Source of the DNA: Lentinula raphanica
Taxonomy: Eukaryota > Basidiomycota > Agaricomycetes > Agaricales > Omphalotaceae
Assembly (NCBI GenBank): GCA_027919835.1
Contig: JANVFP010000008.1
Coordinates: forward strand, 372,001 to 436,000
Direction of reading: 5' to 3'
DNA: 64,000 nucleotides
Below the pieces are notes generated by a model, which saw nothing but the letters and a program-made list of their open reading frames with translations, made no database searches and was not told where the DNA came from. Within the stretch, counting starts at the first letter, position 1, and the number at the start of each line of letters is the position of its first letter. The translations under genes and the position numbers were made by a program. Of the stretch, positions 1-12,273 are shown in pieces.

Positions 1-2513
1 TTCAACACAGTCCGACAGGGTCCAACACTCGGAAATACTTTTCGATTTTATAGCCATTGCGCGCGTAGCGCGCTGTTGCCTGCTGTTGCACGCGGGGGCG
101 ATTGTTATTATCAATCAATGTCAAGAATATGTATTCCAGACCTACTCTGAGTGCTAGTGAGGATCCGTAGCCCTCGGAGCCTCCTCACAATCTCGAATTC
201 TTCTTGGTGCTTCCATGAACCCCTCTCAAAGCTGTGACAAGTTGTTCCTTGTTTTGTGGTTACGTTTTCATTCCAGTGAACAGAACGAACCAGGATTCGT
301 AGAGATTTCGAAAAAGCCGGTTGTGAATGGGAGTCCCATTGAACATGGATCCTGTAAAGATGTTTGAGCAAGGGAGCCTGGTCTGACGGAGATGACGACT
401 GACAAACATCAATTCATGAGCGAAACGTGGTGTATGAGGGTGTATAAAATACTCACTTCTCGATGAGCGCAAGGTAGAACTGCTCTCCAAAAATCCCCGG
501 AGTGGTTGGACCATGCATGGATCTGCAACGTCATGATTGGCAGGCATCTCTATCTAGCACTATCTCCGCCTCTGATTTGGTATGAGACCATGTTCACTGG
601 ATGTACTGTACCAGTTTATCAACATTACAATGAGCTTGGATAAACTTTTTCTCGTTTACCTCACATCCTCAAAATTATTGGCTGGATGGTGATAAGAACT
701 ATACGGAGGTCCTGCGAAGTTGCTCATTAGGACAGACTTGAGCACAAGAGGCTCTCGCTCACCTTACAATCTAATCTTTACCTGCTAAGGCTGATTTTGA
801 TCATGATCGACCGACATCAATAGAACGCAGTGGGTCAACAGTTGAAGACAATTCCATAGTTTGTATAGTTAACTATATCAGGATATGAGATTCAGATACA
901 ATCCTTGGAGTACCTGGTCATAGCAGAGATAGTTCAGGAAAATAACAAAAAAGTTTCTCCGTGTCTAGTCTTGTTTGTCAACACATGCCATGTTAAAACG
1001 GAAGCAGCGGAACCAGGGACTTGAGGACTCACGATTTTGAACACTATTACTCCCAGTGGCAGCAGTACCGTTGTATGAATTAGAATGTACTTACTAGATT
1101 TTGGAGCGTTTCTGGTTAGTCACTTTCCTGCAGATAGTAAGGAGAATCGATAACCTACGACACATGTGAATACACCGCCAGAGTGATGTTTTGGCCTCGA
1201 GTAGCGGCAGGGTAGGTAATGAAGTTCGGTCCATGACTGACTGAACGCCGTGCCACCCTTTTGATACGAGGAGATAAAGACAGGAGCGAAGGCTTAGAGG
1301 GATTACTGGAAGCGAGAACGGACCCGATTGCATGATATGTACCTAGACTTGGTGCATGGAAGGGAACGATGCAAACAGTGAGCCCATGTGAGGTTCCTAG
1401 CAGTAGAGACCGCCTGCGAGCCGTGAACGTAGGCTGAAGAGATCCACGGAGGAACGACACCGTGACACAGAGCCACTTTAGTTGCCAACACTTGTGCCAA
1501 GCTGGAACATTGCCACAGGATATCAGGCGTGGGGTCAACAGGTCACTGGGGGCACACAGCTAACTGTCCGACGTAAAAGTAGAATGAGTTTTGTTGGTCG
1601 AAAGCTGCCAGGATAGTCTGGATTGAGCCTCATGTAGATTTTTTCCTTGGCCCGTCTGTCGATCCCCTGGTCTGGTCGATCCCTTTGAATCCTGTTTGCA
1701 ATGTTGTACATTCAGTAAGAATCTAACATGGCTGTGAAGTGAATTACTACGGATTCACTTTCCATTGGTTAGACTTAACTATCGCTTCCGTTACTACAAC
1801 ACCTCGCCGGCCTCGGAAAACTTGTGGAAAACAGTGGAAAATACCGGCCAAGTTTCGGTGACTTCGAGGCCTCAAAGAGCCTCAAAGGGTAATTTTCCGG
1901 CAAGAGGTCGCCGAGTGATAAACCGTTCATGTCCAGGTCCTGGTCCCAGGACCATTGTTCGATAATCAACTTTCAACGTTGTTCCTAACCATCTTGTTCT
2001 CATGGTCGATAACATACTACACGACGAGCTGGATCGCTTCAACCACAGCCGCTTGAAGCTTGCTGAGCATCTGAGGTAAGTAGTTAAGATGATTTTCTTC
2101 GAAGATTTGAATCATAATCCAGAACCCCCCAGTCGGTCTGACCGTAGCTGATGGAAATCGAAACAGGTGTGCTCCTGTGTGCCCTAGTTGTTCTTCTGCA
2201 TTGATTCTATCCAATTAACTCCCAGTATTTGCCTTGTGCGATCAGAGGTGGCAAGCGGCCCGTTGTTGGCATTCACACCTATCCACACGTCTAACCAGGT
2301 CCAACCTCTTACATCATCTGTAGGGCGGAAGAATCAAGGAAAGGCCAGACGTACTTCGTCTCCTTCTGGTCTGTCAAGCTTCTATTGAGTACTTGATGGT
2401 AGGATGACCTTCCTTTAAAACGCGACGGGCTGCAATTTCATTCCTCGGCTTCTCTTGTATTGTAGCTCCCCAACGGCTTGTGGTCCTCAGCCAAAACCAA
2501 TCAGGGGCGCATC
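1..2513. other. Gene-free left flank, no recognisable gene
   Basis: I find no protein with recognisable motifs and no RNA gene in this stretch. Open frames on the minus strand around 1094-1538 are short, overlap one another in different frames and match no family I know. They could be a decayed gene or element, but nothing supports naming one. Small structures visible are a GC-rich palindrome near 59-74 (gcgcgcgtagcgcgc) and a perfect 8-bp inverted repeat with a 2-nt loop near 1936-1953. The last few hundred bases should hold the promoter of the glycosyltransferase gene that follows. Confidence 0.5.
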
Positions 2514-5500
2514 ATGGACTACAACAATTACGACGCCGTTCTCCATTACCTCTGGGCTCGCGTACGTCACAGCCATTCATGCAACCTCATGCAACGTGTA
2601 ACACTTCGGACCACAACTCTGATACTATCCACAGACCCAAGGAGACGCCTGGTTCAAACCTACCGAGGAGAATATCTCAGCAGGTGTCTGTCTTCGTGTA
2701 GAACAAGGTAAGTTCATGTTGTTCGCTGCTGTTGTTCGTGTTCTGATCCCCGGACGACAGATTATTTCAGAGTCTTTCCTTACGAGAATCGATATCTGGT
2801 TCCATTCGAGAATGGTGAGCACTCCATAGCACCTGCCATTTTCTCAAACTCAAAGTTCCGTCTATCATCAGCTGTAAGGCAACTGAACCCTCTTGTGGCA
2901 ATCAAAGTTCGCAGTGCAGCAGTGCACGCTGCTTTCGGAACAGCGTATGGACTACTGTCCGCGTCATGTTCAAATCATTCATTATCTTGCTTACAGTGCA
3001 GAGGAAGCTACTGCCATCTATCTCGATGTCGAAACTCGGATCCAGCTATTAGAGACAATCGGCCACTTGCCTACCGCAGACAAAGAGCAATGCGGTGCAT
3101 TCATCGTAAGTGACTGTTGTTCATTCGATCGTGAACTTCTCTCCGAACTCATCTGTATGAAGCGCGACGAGCGTGTTCTCATAGTTTGGTCAGATGATCT
3201 GGACAACATTCTTCCCTTGTGCACCGATTTCGAAAGCAAGCTCATACAACTCGTTTGGCGTTCTTGTGCAACCCTGGATGGAGCTCCGTCTCTCCTCAGT
3301 ATCTCTCAGGGTAGTCCTTCTGTCCCTCCTTCGACTATCACCTTGGATGTCAGTCTCGCTGAGAAGCCTTCTTCTTCATCCCAAACTTCGCCTTTGCCCT
3401 CTTTGACCGAGAAGACCACTCAAGAGCCAAAACCTAAATTGAAATGGAATTGGAGCTGGAAACTATCGAAAAGAGGTCCCACGAATACTTCTGACCCAGA
3501 GAAGGGTTCAACGCCACAACCTCGCCCTACGCGCCTGTTCGCTCCTTTCTATGGTGGCTTCGGGGCTGGATTGTCTATCTGTACGTATCTCTAAGAACCA
3601 TCGCTTGGTCTACTTTTAATTCTGAGTGCGATTTAGATTTCATCGGGTCAGGATTATCTATCCTCATGCAAGAGTATCGGTTGGACAATGATTGGAAAAG
3701 GTTTCTGCTTTTGGTAACGGTTCCATTCCTGTACTGCGTGTCTCTTGTGAGTTGTCTTCGCTGTTTGTAACTCCATGATGCTAATTTCCAACAGTTCTTC
3801 GCTCTTCAAGCAATGTCTAGCATCACCTTTCTGTATGTAAACTTGATGCTATGCCCGATTGGATTTTCCCTAATGTGGGAATGTAGCTTTGGCCCTGTCG
3901 CTCATTATCACGAAAACTCTCGCTACTACTCTGCGGTCCCTCCAGATGCCAATCCCGACCTCGATACATGCCTCCCTCATGTAACAGTCGAGCTCTCGGT
4001 ATACAAGGAGAGCTTGGAAGAGACGATGTGAGCTCTGTGCTTCTTCATGTTCAATTCCTTCAGTTTCTGAATGGCTACTCCTCAGTGCGCCCTCCGTTAA
4101 TTCTCTTGAGAAAGCTATGCAGACATATGCTCGACAAGGCGGAACTTCTTCAATCTTTGTTCATGACGATGGGTTACAGCTTATCAGTCCTGAAGAACGA
4201 GAACGGCGGATACAGTTTTACGTCAATCATAACATCGGCTGGGTTGCTCGACCACCTCACTCGAACGATCCTGATGGTTTCAAGCGTGCTGGTCGGTTCA
4301 AGAAAGCATCGAATATGAATTATGGCTTGGCCCTGTCGTTGAAGTTGGAGGCCAAATTGGTCGAACTCGAGGCTCAGGAGGCGGCTGGCGTACCATTCGA
4401 AGATAACGGCATCTCACTAGAAGATAAAGCTCTGCAAATGGCTGTTGAAGAAATGTACCAAGAGAACGGCAAGAAGTGGAAGCCATGGGCATGCAACGGT
4501 CGGTCACTCCGAGTCGGCGATATAATCCTAATCGTTGACTCTGATACCATTGTTCCTGAGGCAAGGCTAATCTGTGCAAGCTTCTTGTTATGTCCTGACT
4601 TCATAATGTGGCTGTAGGATTGTTTCCGCGATGCTGCTCGGGAGCTTGCAGAATGTCCCGATGTGGCAATCATCCAACATGAATCTGGTCAGTGTTTAAG
4701 AGCTTCTAAGAGACGTTCATGAATAGCAATTGCTCAACCTCGCCCTTTAGATGTTATGAAAGTTGCTCATCACTTCTTTCAGAACGGAATTGCCCATTTC
4801 ACTCGTCGAATCAATAAATGGTAGGTTTTTGGCCCAATATTCAATTCCTTCATACGATCTCACCATTTGTTCTTAGTATTTCTATGGGATGTGCCAATGG
4901 TGAAGTCGCACCGTTCATCGGTCACAACGCATTCCTTCGATGGTCCGCCATTCAAGATGCCGCCTTTATCGATCCAGACGACGGTGTCAAGAAAATCTGG
5001 TCCGAGTCGAATGTCTCTGAAGATTTCGATATGGCTTTACGTATACAAGTAGATATCCATATCTCTGACAGTCCCGTGAGTCGAGCTTAATTTTTTATAC
5101 CAGCTCAAAGGATATATCATTCGTTGGGCCACGTATTCGGATGGAGGGTTCAAGGAAGGTCTCTCCTTGACAGTGGACGATGAATTGAACAGATGGAAAA
5201 GGTACGCCTATGGTAAGGTAGCTTCTTCGCTGTGTGGAACGTTCAACTGATCAGCAATAGGGTGTAACGAGCTAATTTTCAATCCGCTCATTTCTTGGTG
5301 GAAAATGGGTCCCATCACTAAACAATTGCGGACTTTCATTTGGTCAGGAGCGCCAGTGCATTACAAGATCAGCATGTTGGTATCTATCCTGAAATTCATG
5401 TTCCTTTCTTCTAAATTTTCCCTACAGGATGTCCTATCTGTTTTCCTATTACGGCTTGGCTGCGTCAGTGAGTTTGAGACCTCAAGCCTTGTGAGTTACC

Positions 5501-6279
5501 TGCTTAAGTGCTCAATTTACCCATGTAGGCTTTACTATCTGTCTTCAATTATTTCTTGCTGGGATGGGCAGCTGACGTCGACGGATACTATCTCGAGAGC
5601 TTCAAAATATGGCTAGCCTGCACTGTAGTCTTCCCTGGTGCAGGGAACATAGGCTATACTATCTTGGAATACCGCTTGGGTCGCCACAACCTGTTTTCAG
5701 CATTCATTGAGAATATCACTTGGATCCCATTCTTGTCAGTCTTTCGAACTCTTTCCATCATCAAACCGATCTCATGACCATTTAGCTTCTTCTTCTTCGG
5801 CGGTCTGAGTATACACCTTACTGCTGCTTTGCTAGCACATATGTTTTCCTATAACATCAAATGGGAAGCAACGAAGAAGGTTCGTCTCCAAATCGCTATC
5901 TGTTGGTACATTGATATGTATATATTTTGTACAGGAAGTTGAGCGGTCGAACTTCTTCATTGAGGTTCCTCGTATCTGGAAACATTATCGTCACATCATG
6001 GTTCTTGGTGCCATTACTATAGCCACGATGATTGTGCTATCGCTTGATTTTGTACCAGAATCTTGGCGTATACCTGGGAAATCATGGGCTGTTATTCTTC
6101 CTTTATCGTGAGCCACTCCATTTGTATCCACACCATCATGACTGACGGTTACAATCCAGGATTGTCACGGCAGGACACATGCTTTTCCCAGTAAGTCTAT
6201 CATAGGGACGAACTAGCCTTGAACTCACCGTCCTTTTCAGATTGTACTGAACCCTTGGTTGATGATATTCTCTTGCTGA
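2514..6279 (+). CDS. GT2 family membrane glycosyltransferase (chitin-synthase-like)
   Basis: A processive-type family 2 glycosyltransferase that would transfer sugar from a UDP-sugar donor at a membrane. The substrate cannot be read from sequence. The gene is split by about 15 short introns. The start MDYNNYDAVLHYLW is followed by TQGDAWFKPTEEN and a segment ending LPTADKEQCGAF, then RDERVLIVWSDDLDN. Transmembrane helices (FAPFYGGFGAGLSI, LLLVTVPFLYCVSL) precede the catalytic part. The catalytic region has RAGRFKKASNMNYG, the donor-binding DSDTIVPE, SEDFDMALR, and RWATYSDGGFKEG with RWKRYAYGCNE in the acceptor/QxxRW-like position. A run of C-terminal helices ends NPWLMIFSC. Such proteins are annotated in basidiomycetes as glycosyl transferase family group 2. 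It is chitin-synthase-like in layout but lacks a clear QRRRW. It stands alone, with no operon-like context. Confidence 0.82.
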
Positions 6280-7480
6280 GGTCTCGATATCCACACCTTC
6301 ACTTGTATCACTACTCACATAAAGGACACAACCGCTAGGATACATTCTTGTGCTCCATTCTTTACCTACGGCGACGTGTCTCAAATATTCTCTCTGCTTT
6401 CGGAATCCAGATTTTGTGACCGATATCTTGGGCTTTAATGACAAAAAGCACATGTGCTACTTGCCAGGACAGCTGCATGGACTTTGTGGTCAGTAACATG
6501 AACATAGACTTAAGTATTGCCGTTTTTCGTTACGCTATACACATATCGACAGCTAGTTATTCGATGCGCATTATGTGCCTTCTCCATGTTCGACCTCAAA
6601 TGAATATATACTTACAACAATGGTAGTAGTGGTTTTTGTTTCCTCCCTTTTTTGCTGCTTCCGTTAAACTGAAACCCTGCAGTTCCTGGACTGCTGTATG
6701 TCCACAGTCCAATACTCTATCTATTTCCTAGGAAGGTGGGGGTGGGCTACAATGATCATACTTACATTCTTCAATAGGGTAGCAGGCTATGCCGTTCCTT
6801 GGCGCTACACTGATGTTCTGCAAAATCTGCTTTCGGCCCAGTTTTTGACAGTCCATTTTCTCTGTGTTTTTTTTCTATTGAAAGTCCCTTTATACTTGTT
6901 CCTTTCAAGTTCTACTAAAGCCATCTGGCACCTCTAAGCTTCAGTATAGTTCCAACTTCCAGTACCATGTATCCATGCTAGGGAGGTGGGGGGCAAAGGG
7001 TGGGGCTACATAACATTTGTATATTTTGGGGTAGTGGCAGGCTCTGCCGCTCGTCGGTGCTACACGAATTATCCGGGATTTAGATCCAGTACCATGTATC
7101 CATGTTAGAAAGGTGGGGGCAGGGGGTGGGCTACTGAACATTTGTATGTATATTACTAAGAGTAAAAGAGTTATAATATTAAGGAGTCCTAGTCAGGACA
7201 TGGCGTCACGGTCAGTGCGATTGTGATGGCGTGACAATTTCAAGCGCCCAACCTGAACGTTCAACGTCAACGTTGAGCTTTTTTTACAGGCAAGGACAAC
7301 TTCTACAACGTTCACTCTATACATACGGGAAAGACAGTCGAACAACTTCTCGATATACACGTTATGGGCTGTGATACCTATTCCACTAAATTCTACATAT
7401 TTTGTTTCTGTAGTAGTTGATGGTGTGGTTGATGAAAAAGTACGCCACGTTATTATTTCCACGGATGATTTCTGACCACC
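6280..7480. other. Intergenic spacer with degenerate repeats
   Basis: No gene is recognised in these 1.2 kb between the glycosyltransferase and the TAPT1-like gene. The stretch 6720-7150 is unusual for its G-rich runs (ggtgggggtgggctac) and contains three related blocks listed separately. The last 300 bases should contain the promoter of the downstream gene, but no clear TATA element stands out. Confidence 0.5.
6727..7150 (+). repeat. Three degenerate copies of a G-rich repeat unit
   Basis: Blocks at about 6727-6818, 6957-7081 and 7084-7150 share the order: a cctag/catg lead, a ggaggtggggg tract, gggtgggctac, then a hairpin-prone segment such as gtagcaggctatgcc...ggcgctacac. The second and third blocks share a 20-base stretch starting ccagtaccatgtatccatg with one mismatch just after it. 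The second block is about 127 bp long and the third is cut short. The sequence could be remnants of a small non-coding element; it has no coding potential. Confidence 0.6.
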
Positions 7481-9967
7481 ATGTCGTTACGAAGATCTCG
7501 TGTCCTCAGACGACGGTTCTCCTCTACTTCAATCAATACTTCATGGACCAATGCATTTGCCCCTCTTTCATCCTCAGGCATCAATACACCGCGAGGCCGA
7601 AGGCTCAAGAGATTAGATGACGAAGTACAATCAGATCCCGACACTCCGACTTATGAGTATATCCATTCAGGAGAGGATGAAGGACTTGGGATCGACGACA
7701 CGGCTTCTCATCACCATTTCCACCCTCATGATCATCTATTCCATCCTCATGCAGACCAAATTCCACTCGCTTATGCATCTCTGCCACCGACACCAATCTC
7801 ACGTTCTCCCTCACCCTTGCATTCGCCACTTTCGCCTACACACTCCGAGTTCATTTCATTGAAACCGCAACAAGAGCAACAGTATCAAGTCCCATTCTCT
7901 TTGTGGGACTATCTTAGAGAAGAGCTGTTAGCGACAGATTTCGATTCACACCAAGAATTGAAGTGGGAGCGTGTATCAAACTTCCTGAGTATTCCTACGG
8001 CAATAGAGAAGGTGAGCTCTGGTTTCTGGATACTCGAAAGCCCCATTCTGAAAATTCATAGATCATAGGATTCGGGTTCATCCTATGTTTCGATTCGTTC
8101 TTGTACACATTCACCGTATTACCCATCCGCTTCACCATAGCCTTCTTGTGTCTTGTGAAGAACCTCTTTTCCTCATCCGCACCATCCCTTCCGCCGGCTC
8201 AGAAGGCTGACATTCTGCGAACACTTCTCCTGATCGTGACGGTCGCTATCCTTGTTCCCCTCACAGACGCCAGCAAGATTTATCACTTCGTGCGTGGGCA
8301 GGATACTATCAAGCTGTACGTTATTTTCAATGCACTAGAGGTATGCATTGTGCTTTAAACTACTCCGTCCTCTAATTGCGAACTATCTTCCAAGATAGGC
8401 GACCGACTGTGTGCTTCGATTGGCCAAGATATCCTAGATTGTCTCTTTTCTCGATCTACGCTCGAGCCGCTGTCGCATCGTGTCCCTGTATCCTCTCATA
8501 CAATTCGTCCACTTGTGTTCTTTCTGCTTGCTACAGTTTACAACGGTAATGTCCATGTTACGTGTGTCTCGCAATATTGACTCACTGTCCACAGTTTTAC
8601 ATTGTATCGTCATGATCTTTCAGCTCATTTCCCTCAACGTCGCTGTAAATTCTTATGATCATGCTCTTCTCAGTCTCCTAGTCTCAAACCAATTCGTTGA
8701 GATCAAAGGGAGCGTGTTCAAGAAATTTGAGAAAGATGGACTTTTCCAAATCACTTGTGCCGGTATCTTCGAATTCTTTGCTCTTCTTGATCTGTAACTG
8801 AGTTCTCAATGTAGATATTGTCGAACGATTCACCCTTACACTGATGCTCGGCATCGTTGCTTTCCGGAACCTGATTGAGCTTAGCGGGTCAGAATTCGAT
8901 TTCGATCACGGCGGATTCGTCTTGCCAAAAAGTTTTGGCTGGTTTTGGTTCAGAGGACACAAGACAATTAATTTTCTCTGGACTATATCCTATGTACGTG
9001 GATTGACTTTGCATGTAAACGCCGTGATCCCACTACTGACTTCTGTCTAGCCTGTGTTAACCGTTATGATTTCCGAAATGCTCGTCGATTGGCTAAAACA
9101 CGCTTTCATCACAAAATTCAATCATATCAGGCCTTCAGTCTATGAGCGTTTTACGGACGTGTTATGTCGTGATCTCGCAAGTGGTAGTGCTGTCGGGAGA
9201 CGGGGAGCTAGAAAGGTATCAATAATCTGAGTTCATTATCTGTGTCATGCTTGCTCACTCTTTTATCAAAGCATACATATGTTGATCAATCTCCCCTTGT
9301 CGCTCGCCGACTGGGCTTTGCTTCATTGCCTCTTGCCGTCCTTGCCATCCTCATCTTCCACCAGTCACTCAGCCTCCTTTTTTCTCTCCCTTCAACGAAT
9401 TCTGCTATATTCAATCCAACAGATGCCTATGCAGAAAACACAATTGTAAAGGGCTTCTTTGACTTTACTAACGAAGAGTTGTTGCGATTTGCGACTTGGA
9501 CTTTTTTAGGAGTGTTGATTTGGCTTTGGTTAGCATAGTTTTCCCCGCTTGCGATATGATTCCAGTGCCGGTTTAACTGACTCATCGAACTCAGCTTCGT
9601 TGTAATCAAGATAATAATGGGTGTCAATCTCATCAGCTATGCTACTCGGAGACGAGCAGGCATGGAAGCTCGAGAGGCAGAGGATGCTGTAAATGATTAC
9701 GGTCGGGATCCAGTCGGTGAAGGAAAAGAAGAACGAGTAATTGATTCTTGCCCAACCTTCATGCCCTCTCTGACATTGTTGGTCTTTTAGCAATATAATC
9801 GTGAATTGAAGACGCTTCTGGACAATCGGAGAGACGATGTCTCTCCTACAGCAGAGATTGGTGAAAATCCCCCAAAGAATGGCAAGGATGGGAGAGGGCG
9901 AAGTAAAAAAGAGAGAATACCGTTGGAGGAATTGACGAGGTATACGATGGTGAAACGGATATGGTAG
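7481..9967 (+). CDS. EMP65: TAPT1/Emp65 family membrane protein
   Basis: Member of the Tapt1/POD1/Emp65 family of polytopic membrane proteins. In yeast, Emp65 forms an ER complex with the SUN protein Slp1 that guards soluble proteins; vertebrate TAPT1 acts in ciliogenesis and collagen traffic. The N-terminal 130 residues are low complexity and rich in Ser, Pro and His. The conserved core starts FSLWDYLREELLATDFDSHQ and continues ELKWERVSNFLSIPTAIEK, then SFLYTFTVLPIRF, DASKIYHFVRGQDTIKLY, RLCASIGQDILDCLFS and a C-terminal KRIW. Several transmembrane helices are evident (FTIAFLCLVKNLF, LLLIVTVAILVPLT, LHCIVMIFQLISLNV). About ten short introns join in frame. The ATG with context accATG matches the predicted start. 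The basic tail (GRGRSKKERIPLEELTRYT) is likely cytosolic. Confidence 0.88.
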
Positions 9968-10303
9968 GATTGTGCAAGTACGCATGCCATATCGTGTCCG
10001 TAGCGCTCAGCTTGTATGTTGATGGATCCTGGGAATGGGTCTGCTAGTCTGCTATCATAGCATTATTATCAATACCTTCTGAGCTTTACAACTTGAACCT
10101 AAACCCACCAAAAACAACTACCATCTTCTCATATATATGCTTAACGTCTATCACCTTCAAGTCCGTAACGTCGCGGCAACGAGCATGACTCAAACTGCAA
10201 AGATCACGGAACACCTCGAAATCCGAATTCACCCATTCGGAATTCTAGGCAGCAGACTACTTGTATAAATTCTGCATCGACGAATTGTCTGTGCTAAACC
10301 ACC
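9968..10303. other. Short intergenic region with promoter of next gene
   Basis: No gene. The stretch holds the 3' end of the TAPT1-like transcription unit and the promoter of the metallo-beta-lactamase-fold gene. A TATA-like element lies near its right end and is listed separately. Confidence 0.5.
10264..10270 (+). promoter_or_regulatory. Putative TATA box (tataaat)
   Basis: tataaat lies 34 nt before the ATG of the metallo-beta-lactamase-fold gene, which would imply a very short leader. It is a motif match only. Confidence 0.3.
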
Positions 10304-11619
10304 ATGAGCCTAACCAAGAGCCTCATATCTCGAAGATTCGTTTCCGCCTTTTCAAGCGAATTGCGGGCGCTGAGCTCTCATCAAGCACTGTCTGGCTCCT
10401 CATCCAGTATTTTCGCCATTCCCGGTCGCGTCCACACGACTTTCAATCAGGGTCGTCGGTCTTTGACCACATCGTCCTCTACGCATCCCAATTCCGTCGA
10501 GAGTACCAAATGGAAACATTACAAGGCCGATGTTGGTTCTGCAGATATATATGCGTTTCTTGAGCCTGTAACGTCGTCCTGGTGCGTAATAAAACCCAAC
10601 GAATTTCTAAAGCTCTCAGCTGATAGACTTACAGGCAATATATTGTTGCCGATCCAACAACTCGCGATGCTGTTGTGATTGATCCAGTCCTTGACTACAA
10701 TCCTGCTTCGGGAACACTTTCAACGACTGCGGCGGATACCCTGCTCGAATTCATCAGAGAGAAGAATCTTAGCGTTGTCCGCATCCTGTGAGTCAAGGAA
10801 CAGCGGTTGCACTATTGTCTCGAATCCAATGATTGACAGTGAAACGCATGCGCATGCTGACCATCTTACTGCGTCCCAATACATCAAGCGAATGCTCGGG
10901 GGAAAAGCACCTATTTGCATAGGCGAACGGATCAAGCAACTACAAGGACATTTTGCTCCTGTCTACGGTCTCGAATCCACAGATTTCGTTAAATCATTCG
11001 ATGTCTTTCTGAAAGACGAAGAAGTGTTCACACTTGGTTCCAGTATTTCGGGAAAGGTTATACACCTTCCAGGTCATACTCCAGACCATATAGGATATAT
11101 GATTGGAAAGGCTGTTTTCACTGGAGACTCCATCTTCATGGTCAGTTATTGTTTTTTGGGCCAAGATATGATTCCCCAACTTTCAAATTCTAGCCTGACC
11201 TCGGTTCAGCGAGGGCTGATTTTCCAGGAGGAAATGCCAAGGATTTGTTTTCGGTGTGTATCACTCTCTTCTTCAATTCTGTATGCTGATATTCTTGCGG
11301 TAAGTCGATGACTCGCTTGCTTTCCTTGCCAGAGGATTACCAGCTTTTCGTTGGGCATGACTATCCTGTCGGTCGCGAGCACGACTGCATGGCCACTGTT
11401 GGTGTGCATCAGATGATGAACAAGCACGGGAAGTTGGGGATCACAGAAAGTCAGTTCATACAGTTCCGCGAAGCTCGAGATAAAGTTCTGGGTGCACCTC
11501 GACTTCTTCATCCTTCCCTTCAGGTTAACATTCGCGCCGGAAAGTTACCCCCTGCGTCCAATGGCCGTGTATGGCTCAAGACGCCTACCAAGCTTTCGAA
11601 CCCGAACATTCCCCTCTAA
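10304..11619 (+). CDS. Metallo-beta-lactamase-fold protein, persulfide dioxygenase-like
   Basis: A predicted mitochondrial hydrolase-fold enzyme of the ETHE1/persulfide dioxygenase branch, which oxidises glutathione persulfide to sulfite. The first 60 residues are rich in Ser, Arg and Leu with no acidic run, as in a mitochondrial presequence. The core starts SADIYAFLEPVTSSW and continues with QYIVADPTTRDAVVIDPVLDYNP. It carries the metal site ETHAHADHLTAS, then LPGHTPDHIGYMI, FTGDSIF and LGSARADFPGGNAKDLF, and the late histidine LFVGHDYPV. All HxHxDH and distal His/Asp ligands are present. Five introns are placed without frame breaks. The gene ends TPTKLSNPNIPL. No rhodanese domain is attached. 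The exact substrate is inferred from the GSARADFPGGNA motif and is less certain than the fold. Confidence 0.85.
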
Positions 11620-12273
11620 CACTATGTTATTCATTCCCATCATCTGTGTACTTTAGTCGAATGTACTTACTGACCTTTTTCGAAGGCAAAATCAAATTGA
11701 TCAAGTTGTCTCGGTTAAACCATGATATCTCGTTCAGCATACCCTTACACATATCATTGAAAAAACTATGTTATAGCGACGAGTGTCGGATTTTGCGGTT
11801 AGGGTATCATCGATGCAGTTCCTCCGAATCCGAACTGGCCTTGGCTTGGCTTTCGTCTGAATTGTTCAGTCAACATCAAACACTCAAATGTTGGAAAAAT
11901 GTTGTAAGGATTTCTCAGCTCGGATTCGGAAATGACTAGAACTAATCAGAAATTACGATGGTTGGTTCGGAGTTCATGCATCATGACCCGAGATACAAAC
12001 GACAATCAGATACGCTAAGTTAGCGTTAGAGATCGACCGCTGAACTCTGCCCAGAGCCTCTTATTCTTTGCAGCAAACGGTATAAAGTCGGTGGAAACCG
12101 GTCGAACTTGCTCTCATCGTGCTGGTCACCAAGTTTAGTAGGTTGCTGGACTTTCCTGCAATCAGTTTGTAGTTGACTGAATCTTGACTACAGACATCAT
12201 TCGTCGCCTCTTCATATTGCTGGTCAAGTGAAGAGTGTTCCCATTTCAGCCACCTTACATTGATTGAACAAAC
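11620..12273. other. Intergenic region, promoter of secreted-protein gene
   Basis: No gene is recognised in 654 bases. tataaag at 12081-12087 sits 187 nt before the next ATG and could be a TATA box if a 5' leader intron exists; gt..cag candidates are present in between. Nothing else stands out. Confidence 0.4.

Noticed and set aside
1094..1538. Overlapping minus-strand open frames of 79 and 127 codons in the left flank
   Set aside because: They lie in different frames of the same DNA, have no recognisable motif and no good start or splice structure. I could not support a gene.
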